A DNA stretch of 33,563 nucleotides from JADFQT01 sp965216025 (GCA_965216025.1 CBDCEX010000008.1:1-33563); one strand, 5' to 3'. Counted from the stretch's first letter, positions 16,397-24,364 are shown. Translations and numbers: made by a program. The notes: generated by a model from the letters alone, not told the origin.

Positions 16397-16880
16397 GTAC
16401 CCGACAGCGGGCTCAGGAACCCCCAGGGCGCAATATCCGGTCATTTGCACACCAACCGACCCCTTCTTCATCTCAGGACCCGAACCCCTCAAAAACACGC
16501 CATACCGCCCGCTCAGCGGCGATTCTAACAGGTCAATGACCAAGGCCATCTCAATGCTCCAGCAGCCCCGGACTAACCGGTGCCGCCGCACCGACATGGC
16601 ATACCGCCCCCGGGCATTTCGATTCCAACCGTCTGCGGCCCGGGGAACAAAAATCCCACCGGACAAGACCCAGTAGGATGAAGGGGCAGAGCGGTAAGAG
16701 CACCTTGGCTGCAGGACCACAGCAACCCCGATCCACATCAGGAATCAAGCCGGCACCGACTTTCGGCCCGGGACGCATTTTTGAACAATTTTGCACAAAA
16801 AATCGCATTAAAAACCATTTTTTGTGCAAAGCCAAAATGACCATCCCCCCACACTCTAGTCAACCCCGTGGAGCAGAACC
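16397..16880. other. stretch with an interrupted minus-strand frame and no recognised gene
   Basis: A minus-strand frame runs from 16738 (or a Met near 16597) to the CTAG at 16396 and would continue at 12827 after removal of the three stacked elements. Its product is not recognised. From 16740 the region is AT-rich and looks like the upstream region of the gene at 16881. Confidence 0.35.
16790..16830. promoter_or_regulatory. 13-bp perfect inverted repeat upstream of the chimeric gene
   Basis: TTTGCACAAAAAA (16790-16802) and TTTTTTGTGCAAA (16818-16830) are perfect complements separated by 15 nt, in the AT-rich region 50 bp before the start at 16881. It could be an operator or a cruciform. The lack of a T-tract after it argues against a terminator on the plus strand. 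Confidence 0.5.
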
Positions 16881-17678
16881 ATGCGCATCGCCCAAATCCT
16901 CCAGTCCCTGAGCAGCACCTGCCGCTATTGCGGACAGCAAACGGGCCTGCTAAAGCGGGACCACCCGGAATGCCGGCAGGCCCACCAAGCCGGCCACAAG
17001 GAGATGGTCCAGCTCGCTGCCCAAGCCGCCGCGGCCCACAGCTTCAACGAGGCCGCCCTCCGGCAGATCCTCCAGGCCATCGCCCTGTGCGCCCTGGGCC
17101 ACCGCCTGGTGGAAGCCGGCCACTCCGTTCTCTTCGCTCCGGCCTACCGCCTGGTGCAAGAACTGCTGGCTGCCAAGCGCGACCTGGATCTGCCTCGGCG
17201 ACTGCGCAAGCTGGACAACTTCGACTTCCTGCTCCTGGACGACCTGGGCTACCTGCCCCAGGGCGCCGAAGAGTCCGAGGTACTCTTCACCCTCATTGCC
17301 GAACGCTACGAGCGCAGATCGCTGGGCATCACGTCAAATCTGGTCTTCTCGGAGTGGGAGCGCATCTTTGCCAACCCCATGGCCACCGCCGCGGCCATCG
17401 ACCGGGTGGTCCATCACTCCGTCATCCTGGAGTTTGACGTCCCCAGCTACCGGACCAACGCTGCCCAGCAACGGGGCCAGGCCGAGGAGGTGAACCGGCA
17501 ATTATGGTTGACGCGGGACAACTTACGGATATTCCCAGCTCTTCTGCTATTTTTCTCAGTGATGGAATCAGTAGTCCCGACTTTTCGTGCACGACCTGGT
17601 AGAGCCAATTTGATGGATGTCCCAGGGCATTGGCGACGGAGTAGGCGGTTCTACCTCGTCTTTCAAGCGCGGTCCTGA
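16881..17678 (+). CDS. chimeric ORF: zinc-ribbon/TerB-like N-terminus fused to IstB C-terminus
   Basis: Residues 1-70 begin with a zinc ribbon half (CRYCGQQTGLLKRDHPEC) and a helical segment (HKEMVQLAAQAAAAHSFNEA) that resembles a family of Chloroflexota zinc-ribbon proteins. At about residue 71 (nucleotide 17090) it passes in frame into the IS21 helper IstB: LCALGHRLVEAGHSVLFAPA, the Walker B region FDFLLLDDLGYLPQGAEESE, and SLGITSNLVFSEWERIFANP. The Walker A part of IstB (GxxGxGKT) is missing, so ATP binding should fail. After about 17505 the IstB sequence ends and the frame runs by chance over the antisense of an Xre gene. GGAG lies 8 bases before the ATG. It may be expressed, but it is probably a rearrangement product. 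Confidence 0.65.
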   Translation: MRIAQILQSLSSTCRYCGQQTGLLKRDHPECRQAHQAGHKEMVQLAAQAAAAHSFNEAALRQILQAIALCALGHRLVEAGHSVLFAPAYRLVQELLAAKRDLDLPRRLRKLDNFDFLLLDDLGYLPQGAEESEVLFTLIAERYERRSLGITSNLVFSEWERIFANPMATAAAIDRVVHHSVILEFDVPSYRTNAAQQRGQAEEVNRQLWLTRDNLRIFPALLLFFSVMESVVPTFRARPGRANLMDVPGHWRRSRRFYLVFQARS

Positions 17679-17760
17679 GGTTCCTAGCAACAAGGGGATC
17701 GCCCGATCCCCTTTTGCGTTTTATGGAGGATTTCGACATCCTTTCTCTCTTTTGCATCAT
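17510..17760 (-). pseudogene. Xre-family regulator, C-terminally truncated
   Basis: The minus strand encodes an HTH domain: ARNLRTALERRGRTAYSVAN, ALGHPSNWLYQVVHEKSGLL and IPSLRKIAEELGISVS, with the helix-turn-helix in the middle third. After ISVSCP the family sequence ends at the IstB fragment (about 17505-17519) and the frame runs on to 17422 without meaning. Two adjacent ATGs at 17760 and 17757 and one at 17739 are possible starts; none has a clear ribosome-binding site. A pair of 34-bp direct repeats upstream is a likely operator for this regulator. The lost C-terminus may have held a sensing or dimerisation domain. Confidence 0.65.
17694..17711 (+). terminator. possible intrinsic terminator
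   Basis: GGGGATCG and CGATCCCC pair perfectly around CC and are followed by TTTTGCGTTTT on the plus strand, 16 bp after the stop of the chimeric ORF. It also lies within the coding sequence of the opposing Xre gene, so the match may be coincidental. Confidence 0.45.
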
Positions 17761-17776
17761 TGTTATCAATTTACTA

Positions 17777-17858
17777 TTGACAATCTAGTAAGCACTGCTA
17801 GACTAATTTGCTGTTAATTTAAGCTTGACAACCTAATAAGCACTGCTAGGCTAATTTG
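17777..17858. promoter_or_regulatory. two 34-bp direct repeats, probable operators of the Xre regulator
   Basis: TTGACAAT-type units at 17777-17810 and 17825-17858 agree at about 30 of 34 positions and are 48 bp apart, start to start. Each contains AGCACTGCT, a near palindrome, and starts with TTGACA, a possible -35 box for plus-strand transcription. They lie immediately before the Xre start. Confidence 0.6.
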
Positions 17859-18544
17859 GGGAGTGGCTGTGATGGACTCCCTCTCACAGAGGGAGTTTGG
17901 AGGACCGTGGAGGGAGGTGTCGTCCTGTTTGGGCGCGCTTGCGAAGGCTCGCTGAGCAGGACTTGGATGGCCGTGAGTTCTTGGATGGTCGCGAGTTCCT
18001 GGGCTGAGGTTGAGCGGGATGGGACGGCCTCTATGTCAGGGGCCTGTCTTCTTCCAGCTCATCCGGGCTCGGTTCTAGTTGTTGTTGGGGACCTCCTGGG
18101 AATTGCTGAAGGCGGGTTCAGGGGTGTTGTGGCACTCCGGTGGGAGTGGGCTGAAGAGCCCCGGGGTGGAATCCCCATGACCTGCGGCATTGGATCAACA
18201 TCTGCAAGGAATGGAGGAAAGTCAGCTATCCAAGTTGGTTTTGGAGGGAGTACCAGCCAGGCATTTATAAACAGGTGATGTTAGTAACATATAATGAATA
18301 TATAGTCCTACATCGGAATCCTAAACCAAAGACAAAGTGGGATCTACATTGACACCGGATTGAGCAGCGCTGCCAACACCGTCATTCGGGCGCACGCCGG
18401 TGGGACGAAGGATTTTGCTCCTTCAGGTTGCGCGAACTGGAACCCTGCCGATTGCCAAAGCAGACTCCAGGGTTTAGCTGAATGAAGTTTTCACCTTGGT
18501 ATCGGTTTAGTGTCAAGACCGCCGGACTCCTAAAAACTCGGATG
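17859..18544. other. 685-bp stretch without a recognised gene
   Basis: A 140-codon plus-strand frame (17856-18278) has no family resemblance and its composition looks like a shadow. Visible features are a 9-bp hairpin (ACTCCCTCT/AGAGGGAGT, 17876-17896) and an 18-bp tandem repeat (TTGGATGGYCGYGAGTTC at 17963-17980 and 17981-17998). A second-frame stretch near 18180-18270 (LRHWINICKEWRKVSYPSWF) has a coding look but no start. AT-rich DNA at 18270-18310 may contain promoters. Confidence 0.35.
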
Positions 18545-18580
18545 TGTCAGTTTGCCGGAATATCTGGCAGTATGCTGACA
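18545..18580. promoter_or_regulatory. palindromic operator before the S24-type regulator
   Basis: TGTCAG (18545-18550) and CTGACA (18575-18580) are inverted half-sites around a core with GCC and GGC arms. The site ends 20 bp before the ATG at 18601, where an autoregulated repressor would bind. Confidence 0.5.
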
Positions 18581-18600
18581 TAAACTGCTGGAATGTGCCG

Positions 18601-19239
18601 ATGGCTGAACCAGACACGACCGACACCAAACACCGGATTGGGGAGCGACTGAAGACCGCCAGAGAGCTGGTCAGCCTGACCCAATCCCAGGTCGCCGAGC
18701 GGTTGAGCGTCTCCGAAATGACCGTTTACCGATGGGAGACCGGCAGGTTCGAGCCCTCCTTCGCGAAATTGCAGACCCTGGCCAGGCTGTTCCAGCAGCC
18801 CATGGAAGGTTTGTTGGGAGGAATACCCGCAGCCGGCGAATCCAACGTATCGGCCCCAGTCGCCCACGTGCGTCTAAAGGGGTATGTGTCGGCCGGACTG
18901 AGTCGGGAAGACTGGGATGCGGACTTGGGTACTGTGCCGGTATCGGAGCGGCTGGCGTTGCAATATCCCGGGCTCTACGCCCTGATGGTGAGCGGAGACT
19001 CGCTGGAGTCTCAGGGTATCCACTCTGATGATTTGCTATTTTTGAATCCAGCCGCCAACCTGAGATCGGACAAGCTCTACGTTATCCGTACGGCAACCGG
19101 GGAACTGTCTCTACGCGTCATCAGCCTGCAGGAAGGCCGGATTCTGCTGCGGTCCGGGTTTGATCGATATGAGGAACTCGCCATCAACAGCGCGGAGTTC
19201 CTGGGTCAGGTGGTGTGGCATTTACGCCGGATGGATTAG
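18601..19239 (+). CDS. Xre/S24-type transcriptional regulator
   Basis: The 212-residue protein has an N-terminal HTH_XRE domain (about residues 12-68: IGERLKTARELVSLTQSQVA, SEMTVYRWETGRFEPSFAKL) and a C-terminal LexA/CI-like S24 domain (about 95-205). The nucleophile region ALMVSGDSLESQGIHSDDLL keeps the Ser, but the position that should hold the general-base Lys reads Arg (LSLRVIS). Self-cleavage is therefore unlikely, and it is better seen as a non-cleaved repressor or sensor. The start at 18601 is preferred over an upstream alternative (18544) because it directly precedes the HTH. A palindrome just upstream suggests autoregulation. A tandem copy lacking the HTH follows at 19292. Confidence 0.85.
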   Translation: MAEPDTTDTKHRIGERLKTARELVSLTQSQVAERLSVSEMTVYRWETGRFEPSFAKLQTLARLFQQPMEGLLGGIPAAGESNVSAPVAHVRLKGYVSAGLSREDWDADLGTVPVSERLALQYPGLYALMVSGDSLESQGIHSDDLLFLNPAANLRSDKLYVIRTATGELSLRVISLQEGRILLRSGFDRYEELAINSAEFLGQVVWHLRRMD

Positions 19240-19291
19240 GCTGGCCAGACCATGGGCTGTCGCCAATGCCGGCCAGTTTCTCTGAGATGTA

Positions 19292-19852
19292 ATGCCTTCC
19301 TTCGCTAAATTGCAGGCCTTGGCCAGGCTGTTCCAGCAACCTAGAGGAGGTTTGCTGGAAGGGAAGCCCACAGCCGGCAAATCCAGCGCTTCTGCCCCAG
19401 TCGCCCGGGGGCGACTAAGCAATTTGATGGGAGGGACACCGCCAGCCGGCGAATCCGACGCTTCTGCTCCAGTCGCCCACGTGCGCCTGAAAGGGTATGT
19501 GTCGGCCGGATTGAGTCGGGAAGACTGGGATGCGGACCTGGGCACTGTGCCGGTTTCGGAGCGGGTAGCGCTGCAATATCCCGGGCTCTACGCCCTGATG
19601 GTGAGCGGAGACTCGCTGGAGTCCCAGGGTATCCACTCCGATGACTTGCTGTTCTTGAATCCAACCGCCAGCCTGAGATCGGACAAGCTCTACGTTATCC
19701 GTAGGGAAAGCGGGGGGCCGTCTCTCCGCGTCATCAGCCTGGAGGAAGGCCGAATTCTGCTGCGGTCGGGGTTTGATCGATACGAGGAACTCGCCATCAA
19801 CGGTGTGGAGTTTCTGGGTCAAGTGGTTTGGCATTTACGCCGGATGGACTAG
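19292..19852 (+). CDS. S24-domain paralog lacking the DNA-binding domain
   Basis: This is a tandem duplicate of the preceding gene. It starts at MPSFAKLQALARLFQQPRGG, corresponding to residue 57 of the parent, so the whole helix-turn-helix is lost. The linker is partly repeated (SSASAPVARGRLSNLMGG then ESDASAPVAHVRLKGYVS), and the S24 domain is almost identical to the parent, again with Arg in place of the catalytic Lys. The sequences following both stops are also alike (CCGGATGGAYTAGGCT), so the duplication included 3' flank. The product could dimerise with the full-length regulator and weaken it, or it may be a pseudogene. No ribosome-binding site is evident before the ATG. Confidence 0.65.
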   Translation: MPSFAKLQALARLFQQPRGGLLEGKPTAGKSSASAPVARGRLSNLMGGTPPAGESDASAPVAHVRLKGYVSAGLSREDWDADLGTVPVSERVALQYPGLYALMVSGDSLESQGIHSDDLLFLNPTASLRSDKLYVIRRESGGPSLRVISLEEGRILLRSGFDRYEELAINGVEFLGQVVWHLRRMD

Positions 19853-19912
19853 GCTTGCCAGACTGCAGGCTGCCGCCGACGCCGGCCAGGTTCCCGGCTG
19901 GGTTCTATGCGG

Positions 19913-19918
19913 TATAAT
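19913..19918 (+). promoter_or_regulatory. -10 element (TATAAT) for the M20 peptidase
   Basis: A consensus TATAAT lies 63 bp before the peptidase ATG at 19982 and just after the S24 paralog. No convincing -35 box is seen. Confidence 0.45.
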
Positions 19919-19981
19919 GCCTTCATTCGACCCAAGTCCAACAATAATAAACGCATCGGGTTTCTAGGGGAGATAGCTGGG

Positions 19982-21064
19982 ATGATTAAGCAGGAAAGGC
20001 TGGTTGGTTCATTCTGCGATTTGGTTCGCATCGACAGCCCCTCGGACGAAGAGGAAGAGGTGGCGCTGCACCTTTCCGACCGGCTGAGTCGCCTGGGGTT
20101 TTCCGTGGTTCGGGACGCTCACGGCAACGTTATCGCTTCCGAAGATGGGGAGAATCCGCTCCTGCTGTCGGCGCACATGGATACTGTGGAGCCGGGCCGG
20201 GGGATTCAACCTATTATAAATGGAGACCTGATAACCTCCGACGGCACCACCATTCTGGGCGGCGACTGCAAAGCCGGAGTGGCAGCCATCCTGGAAGGCC
20301 TGGAATCGGTTAGTGAGGCTAAGGCGTCGCGACGCCCGGTGCAGGTGGTTTTCACTCGCGGCGAGGAGATTGGGCTGGTGGGCGCCACTAACCTGGATTA
20401 CTCAATGATCCGGGCCAAGGAAGCGGTGGTTTTCGATGGCAATGGCCCGGTCAACACAATTACCGGAGCCAGCCCGACCTACATGCGATTTGACATAACG
20501 GTCAAGGGAAGGGCAGCCCATGCCGGTGTGGAACCGGAAAAAGGCTTGTCGGCCATTAGAATCGCCACGGAAATCATAAATGAGCTGCCCAATGGGCGCT
20601 TGGACGATGAGACGACATTTAATGTTGGGTTAATCTCCGGAGGCTCGGTGAGAAACGCGGTACCGGCGGCGGCTACTTTCGGTGGCGAGTGGCGAAGCCG
20701 GAACACCGAAACCCTGGATTCCATTAAGATGCAGCTGCTGACCACCCTGGAGCGGGCCAGAGAGCGCTATAAAGAGGCGACCATCGAGGAAGACCTGGAG
20801 GTCATGTTCCAAATGTACAATCTCGACCCCGAGGAGCAGATTGTACGGCTGGTCACCCGGGTGATGAGGGGTATGGACCTGGTTCCCAACATCCGTCCCT
20901 CGGGTGGTGGCACCGACGGCAATGTCATGCGCCTCCATGGCATCGAAAGTGTGGTGGTGGGGATGTCCACCAATGAGATGCACACAGTGGACGAATATGT
21001 GGTGATACCCGACCTGGTAAACACTGCCCGGTTCTGCCAGGAGGTAATCAGTTTCGCCCATTAG
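19982..21064 (+). CDS. M20 family metallopeptidase, PepT-like
   Basis: The 360-residue protein is of the peptidase T-like M20 type, predicted to cleave small peptides or acylated amino acids with two zinc ions in the cytoplasm. Metal ligands are visible in order: His and Asp in LLLSAHMDTVEPG, the bridging Asp in ILGGDCKAGVAAILEG, Glu-Glu in FTRGEEIGLVGATN, Asp in KEAVVFDGNG, and the C-terminal His in STNEMHTVDEYV. The dimerisation domain (MRFDITVKGRAAHAGVEPEK) sits between. The start at 19982 follows GGGGAG and matches the family N-terminus (MIKQERLVGSFCDLVRIDSP). It runs convergently to RNase D with a 53-bp gap. Confidence 0.9.
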   Translation: MIKQERLVGSFCDLVRIDSPSDEEEEVALHLSDRLSRLGFSVVRDAHGNVIASEDGENPLLLSAHMDTVEPGRGIQPIINGDLITSDGTTILGGDCKAGVAAILEGLESVSEAKASRRPVQVVFTRGEEIGLVGATNLDYSMIRAKEAVVFDGNGPVNTITGASPTYMRFDITVKGRAAHAGVEPEKGLSAIRIATEIINELPNGRLDDETTFNVGLISGGSVRNAVPAAATFGGEWRSRNTETLDSIKMQLLTTLERARERYKEATIEEDLEVMFQMYNLDPEEQIVRLVTRVMRGMDLVPNIRPSGGGTDGNVMRLHGIESVVVGMSTNEMHTVDEYVVIPDLVNTARFCQEVISFAH

Positions 21065-21117
21065 CGGCTTTTACGACTGACTATTACCATGGGCGCCCGG
21101 GATAAGCCGGGGACCCG

Positions 21118-22347
21118 CTAGAAGGGCATCCCCGCGATAGCCTCCAGTTCAGCTTCGAACTCCCGCCGCTGCCAGGAGCGAACCTCCGGTTCATCAACTG
21201 CAGGTACCGGAGGCACCGAAATTGAAGGATTCTCCCCACCGCCGGTATTCGACGATCCCTGCAGCGCCCATCGCTCCAGGCTGGCGCTGGGCCAAAGCAG
21301 CGCAGGGTCCAACCCCAGGGCTTCACCCCGTTCGATCCGCCACTGCTTGAACTTCCGCAGCCTGCCCCTGGCCTGGGGAGTCCAAGACCGCTCCCTCCGC
21401 TCTCGCGGCGCCCGGTGATATTCCGGACCCTGCTGACCCCTGGCAATGGCCTCCCGAATGAGATTCCCGTAGCGCCGCACCACCAGGGGGGATAGCCCCG
21501 CAATGCCTTCCCATTGCAATAAGGCGGCGCTGGAGGTGGAGAAGGATTGGGCGATATGGAGCAACACCTCGTTTGACAGAACTATGAACGGAGGGAAGTC
21601 CAGTCGAGCCGCCTCCTTCTCTCGGGCGAGGAAAAGCTCCTTTAATATCGCCAATTCCCTGGGCGGCAACCGATCGCTGCCCTTAATCCGCAAAAATGTC
21701 ACCTCCGGCGGTCGGGGAGGCGAGTATTTAGTCTGCTGCAGCCGTTGACACTCCTCCTCCACCCAGGCCAACCGGCCGGCCTGAAGCAGCCTTTCTCTTA
21801 AATTCGCCGCCACTGCGACCAGGTAAGCCACATCGTTGGCGGCATACTCTATTGCCAAGCTGCTGAGGGGGCGGCTCCCCCAGTCGGAAGTCTGCATCTT
21901 CCGGCTTTTGGGTATCGATATCCCCAGGGCATTCTCCAGCACCGACGCCAGGTTGGGGCTGGTCGAGCCGAGGAATCTCGCGGCGACCTGGGTGTCGAAC
22001 AAGCCCTGAATCGTGAAGCCATAGTCCCGATTTAGCGATCGCAGGTCGTAGTCGCTGCCGTGGAGCACCTTAATTAGGGAAGGGTCAGCCAGGAGCTGTC
22101 CCAGCGAGGAAAGGTCATCTACCGCCAGCGGGTCCAGAAGGAAGGTCTCTACCCCGGTTCCTATTTGAATCAGGCATACTCGCTCCCGGAACACATACAA
22201 GCTGTTGGACTCAGTATCCAAAGCCAATTCAGTTTCCCGACCCAGCTTGGCGGCGATTTCCTCCCATTCGGCTTGATTGGTCACCAGGATTGCTCGGCTC
22301 AAATTTACTCCATCTTTGCTGCCAACTTTGAAGCCAATCCGGGCCAT
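21118..22347 (-). CDS. rnd: ribonuclease D-like 3'-5' exonuclease with HRDC domain
   Basis: The 409-residue protein has the DEDDy exonuclease fold at about residues 20-200: Exo I in LALDTESNSLYVF, Exo II in VLHGSDYDLRSLNRDYG, and Exo III in YAANDVAYL with the Tyr. An HRDC-like helical domain follows at about 225-300 (LPPRELAILKELFLAREKEA to IAGLSPLVVRRYGNLIREAI), plus a second helical segment and a variable C-terminal tail. RNase D trims the 3' ends of tRNA and other stable RNAs. The start at 22347 has no strong ribosome-binding site, and the true start could be slightly downstream at the first conserved strand (SRAILVTNQAEW). Confidence 0.9.
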   Translation of the reverse strand: MARIGFKVGSKDGVNLSRAILVTNQAEWEEIAAKLGRETELALDTESNSLYVFRERVCLIQIGTGVETFLLDPLAVDDLSSLGQLLADPSLIKVLHGSDYDLRSLNRDYGFTIQGLFDTQVAARFLGSTSPNLASVLENALGISIPKSRKMQTSDWGSRPLSSLAIEYAANDVAYLVAVAANLRERLLQAGRLAWVEEECQRLQQTKYSPPRPPEVTFLRIKGSDRLPPRELAILKELFLAREKEAARLDFPPFIVLSNEVLLHIAQSFSTSSAALLQWEGIAGLSPLVVRRYGNLIREAIARGQQGPEYHRAPRERRERSWTPQARGRLRKFKQWRIERGEALGLDPALLWPSASLERWALQGSSNTGGGENPSISVPPVPAVDEPEVRSWQRREFEAELEAIAGMPF

Positions 22348-22533
22348 CGGAATCGGCAGTCGGGGTTAGTAGGGAGTATACCAGAGGGCGTTCGCGGCTA
22401 TTTTGGCGGCACCCCGGACCCATGTTTTCCGCCAGGCTCGCGGCTTTGCGCCGTCCAGCGTCGATGCTATACTCGCTCCACCAACCAAGGGGTGGTTTCA
22501 CCGGTCAAGAAAAATAGCAGGTAGAGGGCGATT

Positions 22534-23319
22534 ATGAACGGCGCCGAGCTAAAAGCGACTTTGAAAGCCGGAGGAAGGGTCTTCGGCACCATGATCAGCG
22601 TTAGCCGGAATCCCCGCTGGATTCCGGTATTGGATGGGGTAGGCTTGGACTACGTGGTTATCGATACTGAGCACGGACCCCGCAGCCGGGGGGAATTGGC
22701 GGATTTCCTCACCATGTTCAACACTACCGGCGTGGTGCCCATCGTCCGCATTCCCACCCCCGATTCTCACTATGTAACCATGATCGTGGACGCCGGCGCC
22801 CAAGGGGTACTGGCGCCCTACTGCGAAACGGTGGACCAGGTGAAGGAGGTGGTGGGCGCAGCCAAGTGGCGTCCTTTGAAGGGAGAGGCGGTGCGGCGGC
22901 TGGTCGATACCGGTGAGCATATCAGCGAGGATACCCGCGCCTACCTGGAGGAAAGGAATCGCAACAACATCGTGATCATCGGCATTGAGAGCGTGGCCGC
23001 GGTTAAGAATCTGGAAAACATTTTGCAAGTCGATGGAATCGACGGCATCTTCGTCGGTCCCAATGACATGAGCATCTCGTTGGGAATTCCAGACCAGTAC
23101 CACCGTCCCGAATATCAGGAGACGGTTAAGAAGGTAATTGATACCTCGGAGGCTCACGGCATTCCGGTTTTGGTCCACCAGCAGACCCCGGATCTATCCA
23201 CCTACTGGATCGAGCAGGGGGCTCGCTTTGTGCTGCACGGCACCGACCGGCGGGCCCTGGCCGAGGGCTTTCGCGCCGATTTTACCCGGCTGCGGGATTT
23301 CGCCGAAGGGCTGGAGTAG
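22534..23319 (+). CDS. HpcH/HpaI family aldolase
   Basis: The 261-residue TIM-barrel protein is of the class II pyruvate aldolase type, which splits 4-hydroxy-2-oxo acids or 2-keto-3-deoxyglucarate-like sugars acids into pyruvate and an aldehyde using a divalent metal. The catalytic His is in VVIDTEHGPRSRGE, the metal Glu in VIIGIESVAAVKN, and the metal Asp in GIFVGPNDMSISLG. The Arg before IPTPDS is also in place. AGGTAGAGGG precedes the ATG. The precise substrate is not readable. It lies apart from any sugar-acid operon: RNase D is divergent upstream and a gene graveyard lies downstream. Confidence 0.9.
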   Translation: MNGAELKATLKAGGRVFGTMISVSRNPRWIPVLDGVGLDYVVIDTEHGPRSRGELADFLTMFNTTGVVPIVRIPTPDSHYVTMIVDAGAQGVLAPYCETVDQVKEVVGAAKWRPLKGEAVRRLVDTGEHISEDTRAYLEERNRNNIVIIGIESVAAVKNLENILQVDGIDGIFVGPNDMSISLGIPDQYHRPEYQETVKKVIDTSEAHGIPVLVHQQTPDLSTYWIEQGARFVLHGTDRRALAEGFRADFTRLRDFAEGLE

Positions 23320-23333
23320 GGGGTACGCCCCCG

Positions 23334-23585
23334 CTACGACTCAATCGTATCCGAGGAGTCCCATGGAGCCAATCTGATTTGTTCACTGTCCGGATCTATT
23401 TCAAGGACATGAACCTGCTCGCTGATATCGGTGGCCATACTAACATAGGGTGCGTCAACGGCGGACATTCCATCAACTGGACCAATCCATTTGTCTAGTC
23501 TCCAATAACGCTCCTCTTTCTTTTGGCCGTATCTTACCCGGTTGAAGGGATTTCCATGGACCGTATCATCATATGAACCCACATC
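23334..23585 (-). pseudogene. C-terminal fragment of an unrecognised protein
   Basis: The minus strand has a coding-like frame (SYDDTVHGNPFNRVRYGQKK, RYWRLDKWIGPVDGMSAVDA, then PYVSMATDISEQVHVLEIDP) ending DSSDTIES at 23334. Going upstream, its sequence ends at about 23585, where a CoA-transferase remnant on the other strand starts. I do not recognise the family. The longer frame continuing to 23744 is the antisense of that remnant and should not be counted. Confidence 0.45.
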
Positions 23586-23921
23586 ACCGAGATGGTAGGC
23601 AACTTTGCCGCACATTTGACCCGGGATGAGATGGCCTATGGCGCCCAGGAGCGGGGGCTCAACTGGGGATCGATTCGGGCGCCCGATGAACTGGTGGATG
23701 AGGGCCACCTGAATGATCGCGGCTTTTGGGTGGAGGTTCCCCATCCTGGGCTGGACCGGAGCTTCAAATACCCCGGTCCCGCCGGTATATACAACGGCTC
23801 ACCCTGGCGAATATCAAGACGGGCCCCCTTGATCGGGGAGCACAACGAGGAGATTTACTGCGGGGAACTGGGGCTTCAAAGGACGGAGTTGGCTTACCTG
23901 GCGGAATCGGGAGTGGTGTAG
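23580..23921 (+). pseudogene. CaiB/BaiF (type III) CoA-transferase, C-terminal remnant
   Basis: About 113 residues of the C-terminal end remain: HITEMVGNFAAHLTRDEMAY, QERGLNWGSIRAPDELVDEG, HLNDRGFWVEVPHPGLDRSF, KYPGPAGIYNGSPWRISRRA, and PLIGEHNEEIYCGELGLQ. This is the typical close of family III CoA-transferases, which move CoA between carboxylic acids. The N-terminal four fifths, with the catalytic Asp, are missing. The join to an opposing gene fragment at 23585 has no IS in between. Confidence 0.8.
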
Positions 23922-24015
23922 GCCGCCGCGAATTATCGGTCTAAAGCATGTCCTCCGAAGGGACTGGATTGTCTTCATGTCGGCGGCCACCGCCAAACCA
24001 TGCTGGCACATCCTG

Positions 24016-24324
24016 CTATTGCGGTTCGAACATCTCATAAAACTCGATGTAGCTTTCCTCCACGAATTCATTCATCTGCTGCGACACAGGCCTGATCTCC
24101 TCCGGCATTGGGTTACCTTCGCGGTAGGGTGACTCTAACACTGGCGCCGTCCAGTCCATATAGACCGTATTGGCAGGTCCCGGTACAGTGCCACCGCTGG
24201 TATATACCCTTATCGGAGAGCGCTGACCGGCGTTTTCATAAGCCTTGCCAATCTTCGTGATCTGCTCCGCCACCCTTCGAGCTGTCCCTGGTTTACATCT
24301 GAAAACCCGCCGAATTAGGTACAT
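24016..24324 (-). CDS. NIPSNAP-like ferredoxin-fold protein
   Basis: The 102-residue protein starts MYLIRRVFRCKPGTARRVAE and continues ITKIGKAYENAGQRSPIRVY to EESYIEFYEMFEPQ. The pattern of a strand, a helix and paired strands fits the dimeric alpha/beta barrel superfamily (NIPSNAP or antibiotic-monooxygenase-like), which is frequent in SAR202-type genomes and mostly uncharacterised. AAGGAGG stands seven bases before the ATG, so the start is secure. The cupin gene lies 160 bp upstream on the same strand, with a palindromic repeat between, so they may be co-transcribed. Confidence 0.75.
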   Translation of the reverse strand: MYLIRRVFRCKPGTARRVAEQITKIGKAYENAGQRSPIRVYTSGGTVPGPANTVYMDWTAPVLESPYREGNPMPEEIRPVSQQMNEFVEESYIEFYEMFEPQ

Positions 24325-24364
24325 GGGAGTCCTCCTTCAGTTAATCTAGTCTTGCGCCCGCCCT

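Noticed and set aside
17963..17998. Possible CRISPR or satellite from tandem 18-mers
   Set aside because: Only two adjacent units without spacers.
17856..18278. 140-residue plus-strand frame
   Set aside because: No family resemblance and no ribosome-binding site. Its Trp/Ser/Gly-rich composition and chance repeats look non-coding.
23334..23744. 136-residue minus-strand frame taken as one gene
   Set aside because: The part above 23585 is antisense to the CoA-transferase remnant. Only the C-terminal part looks coding.
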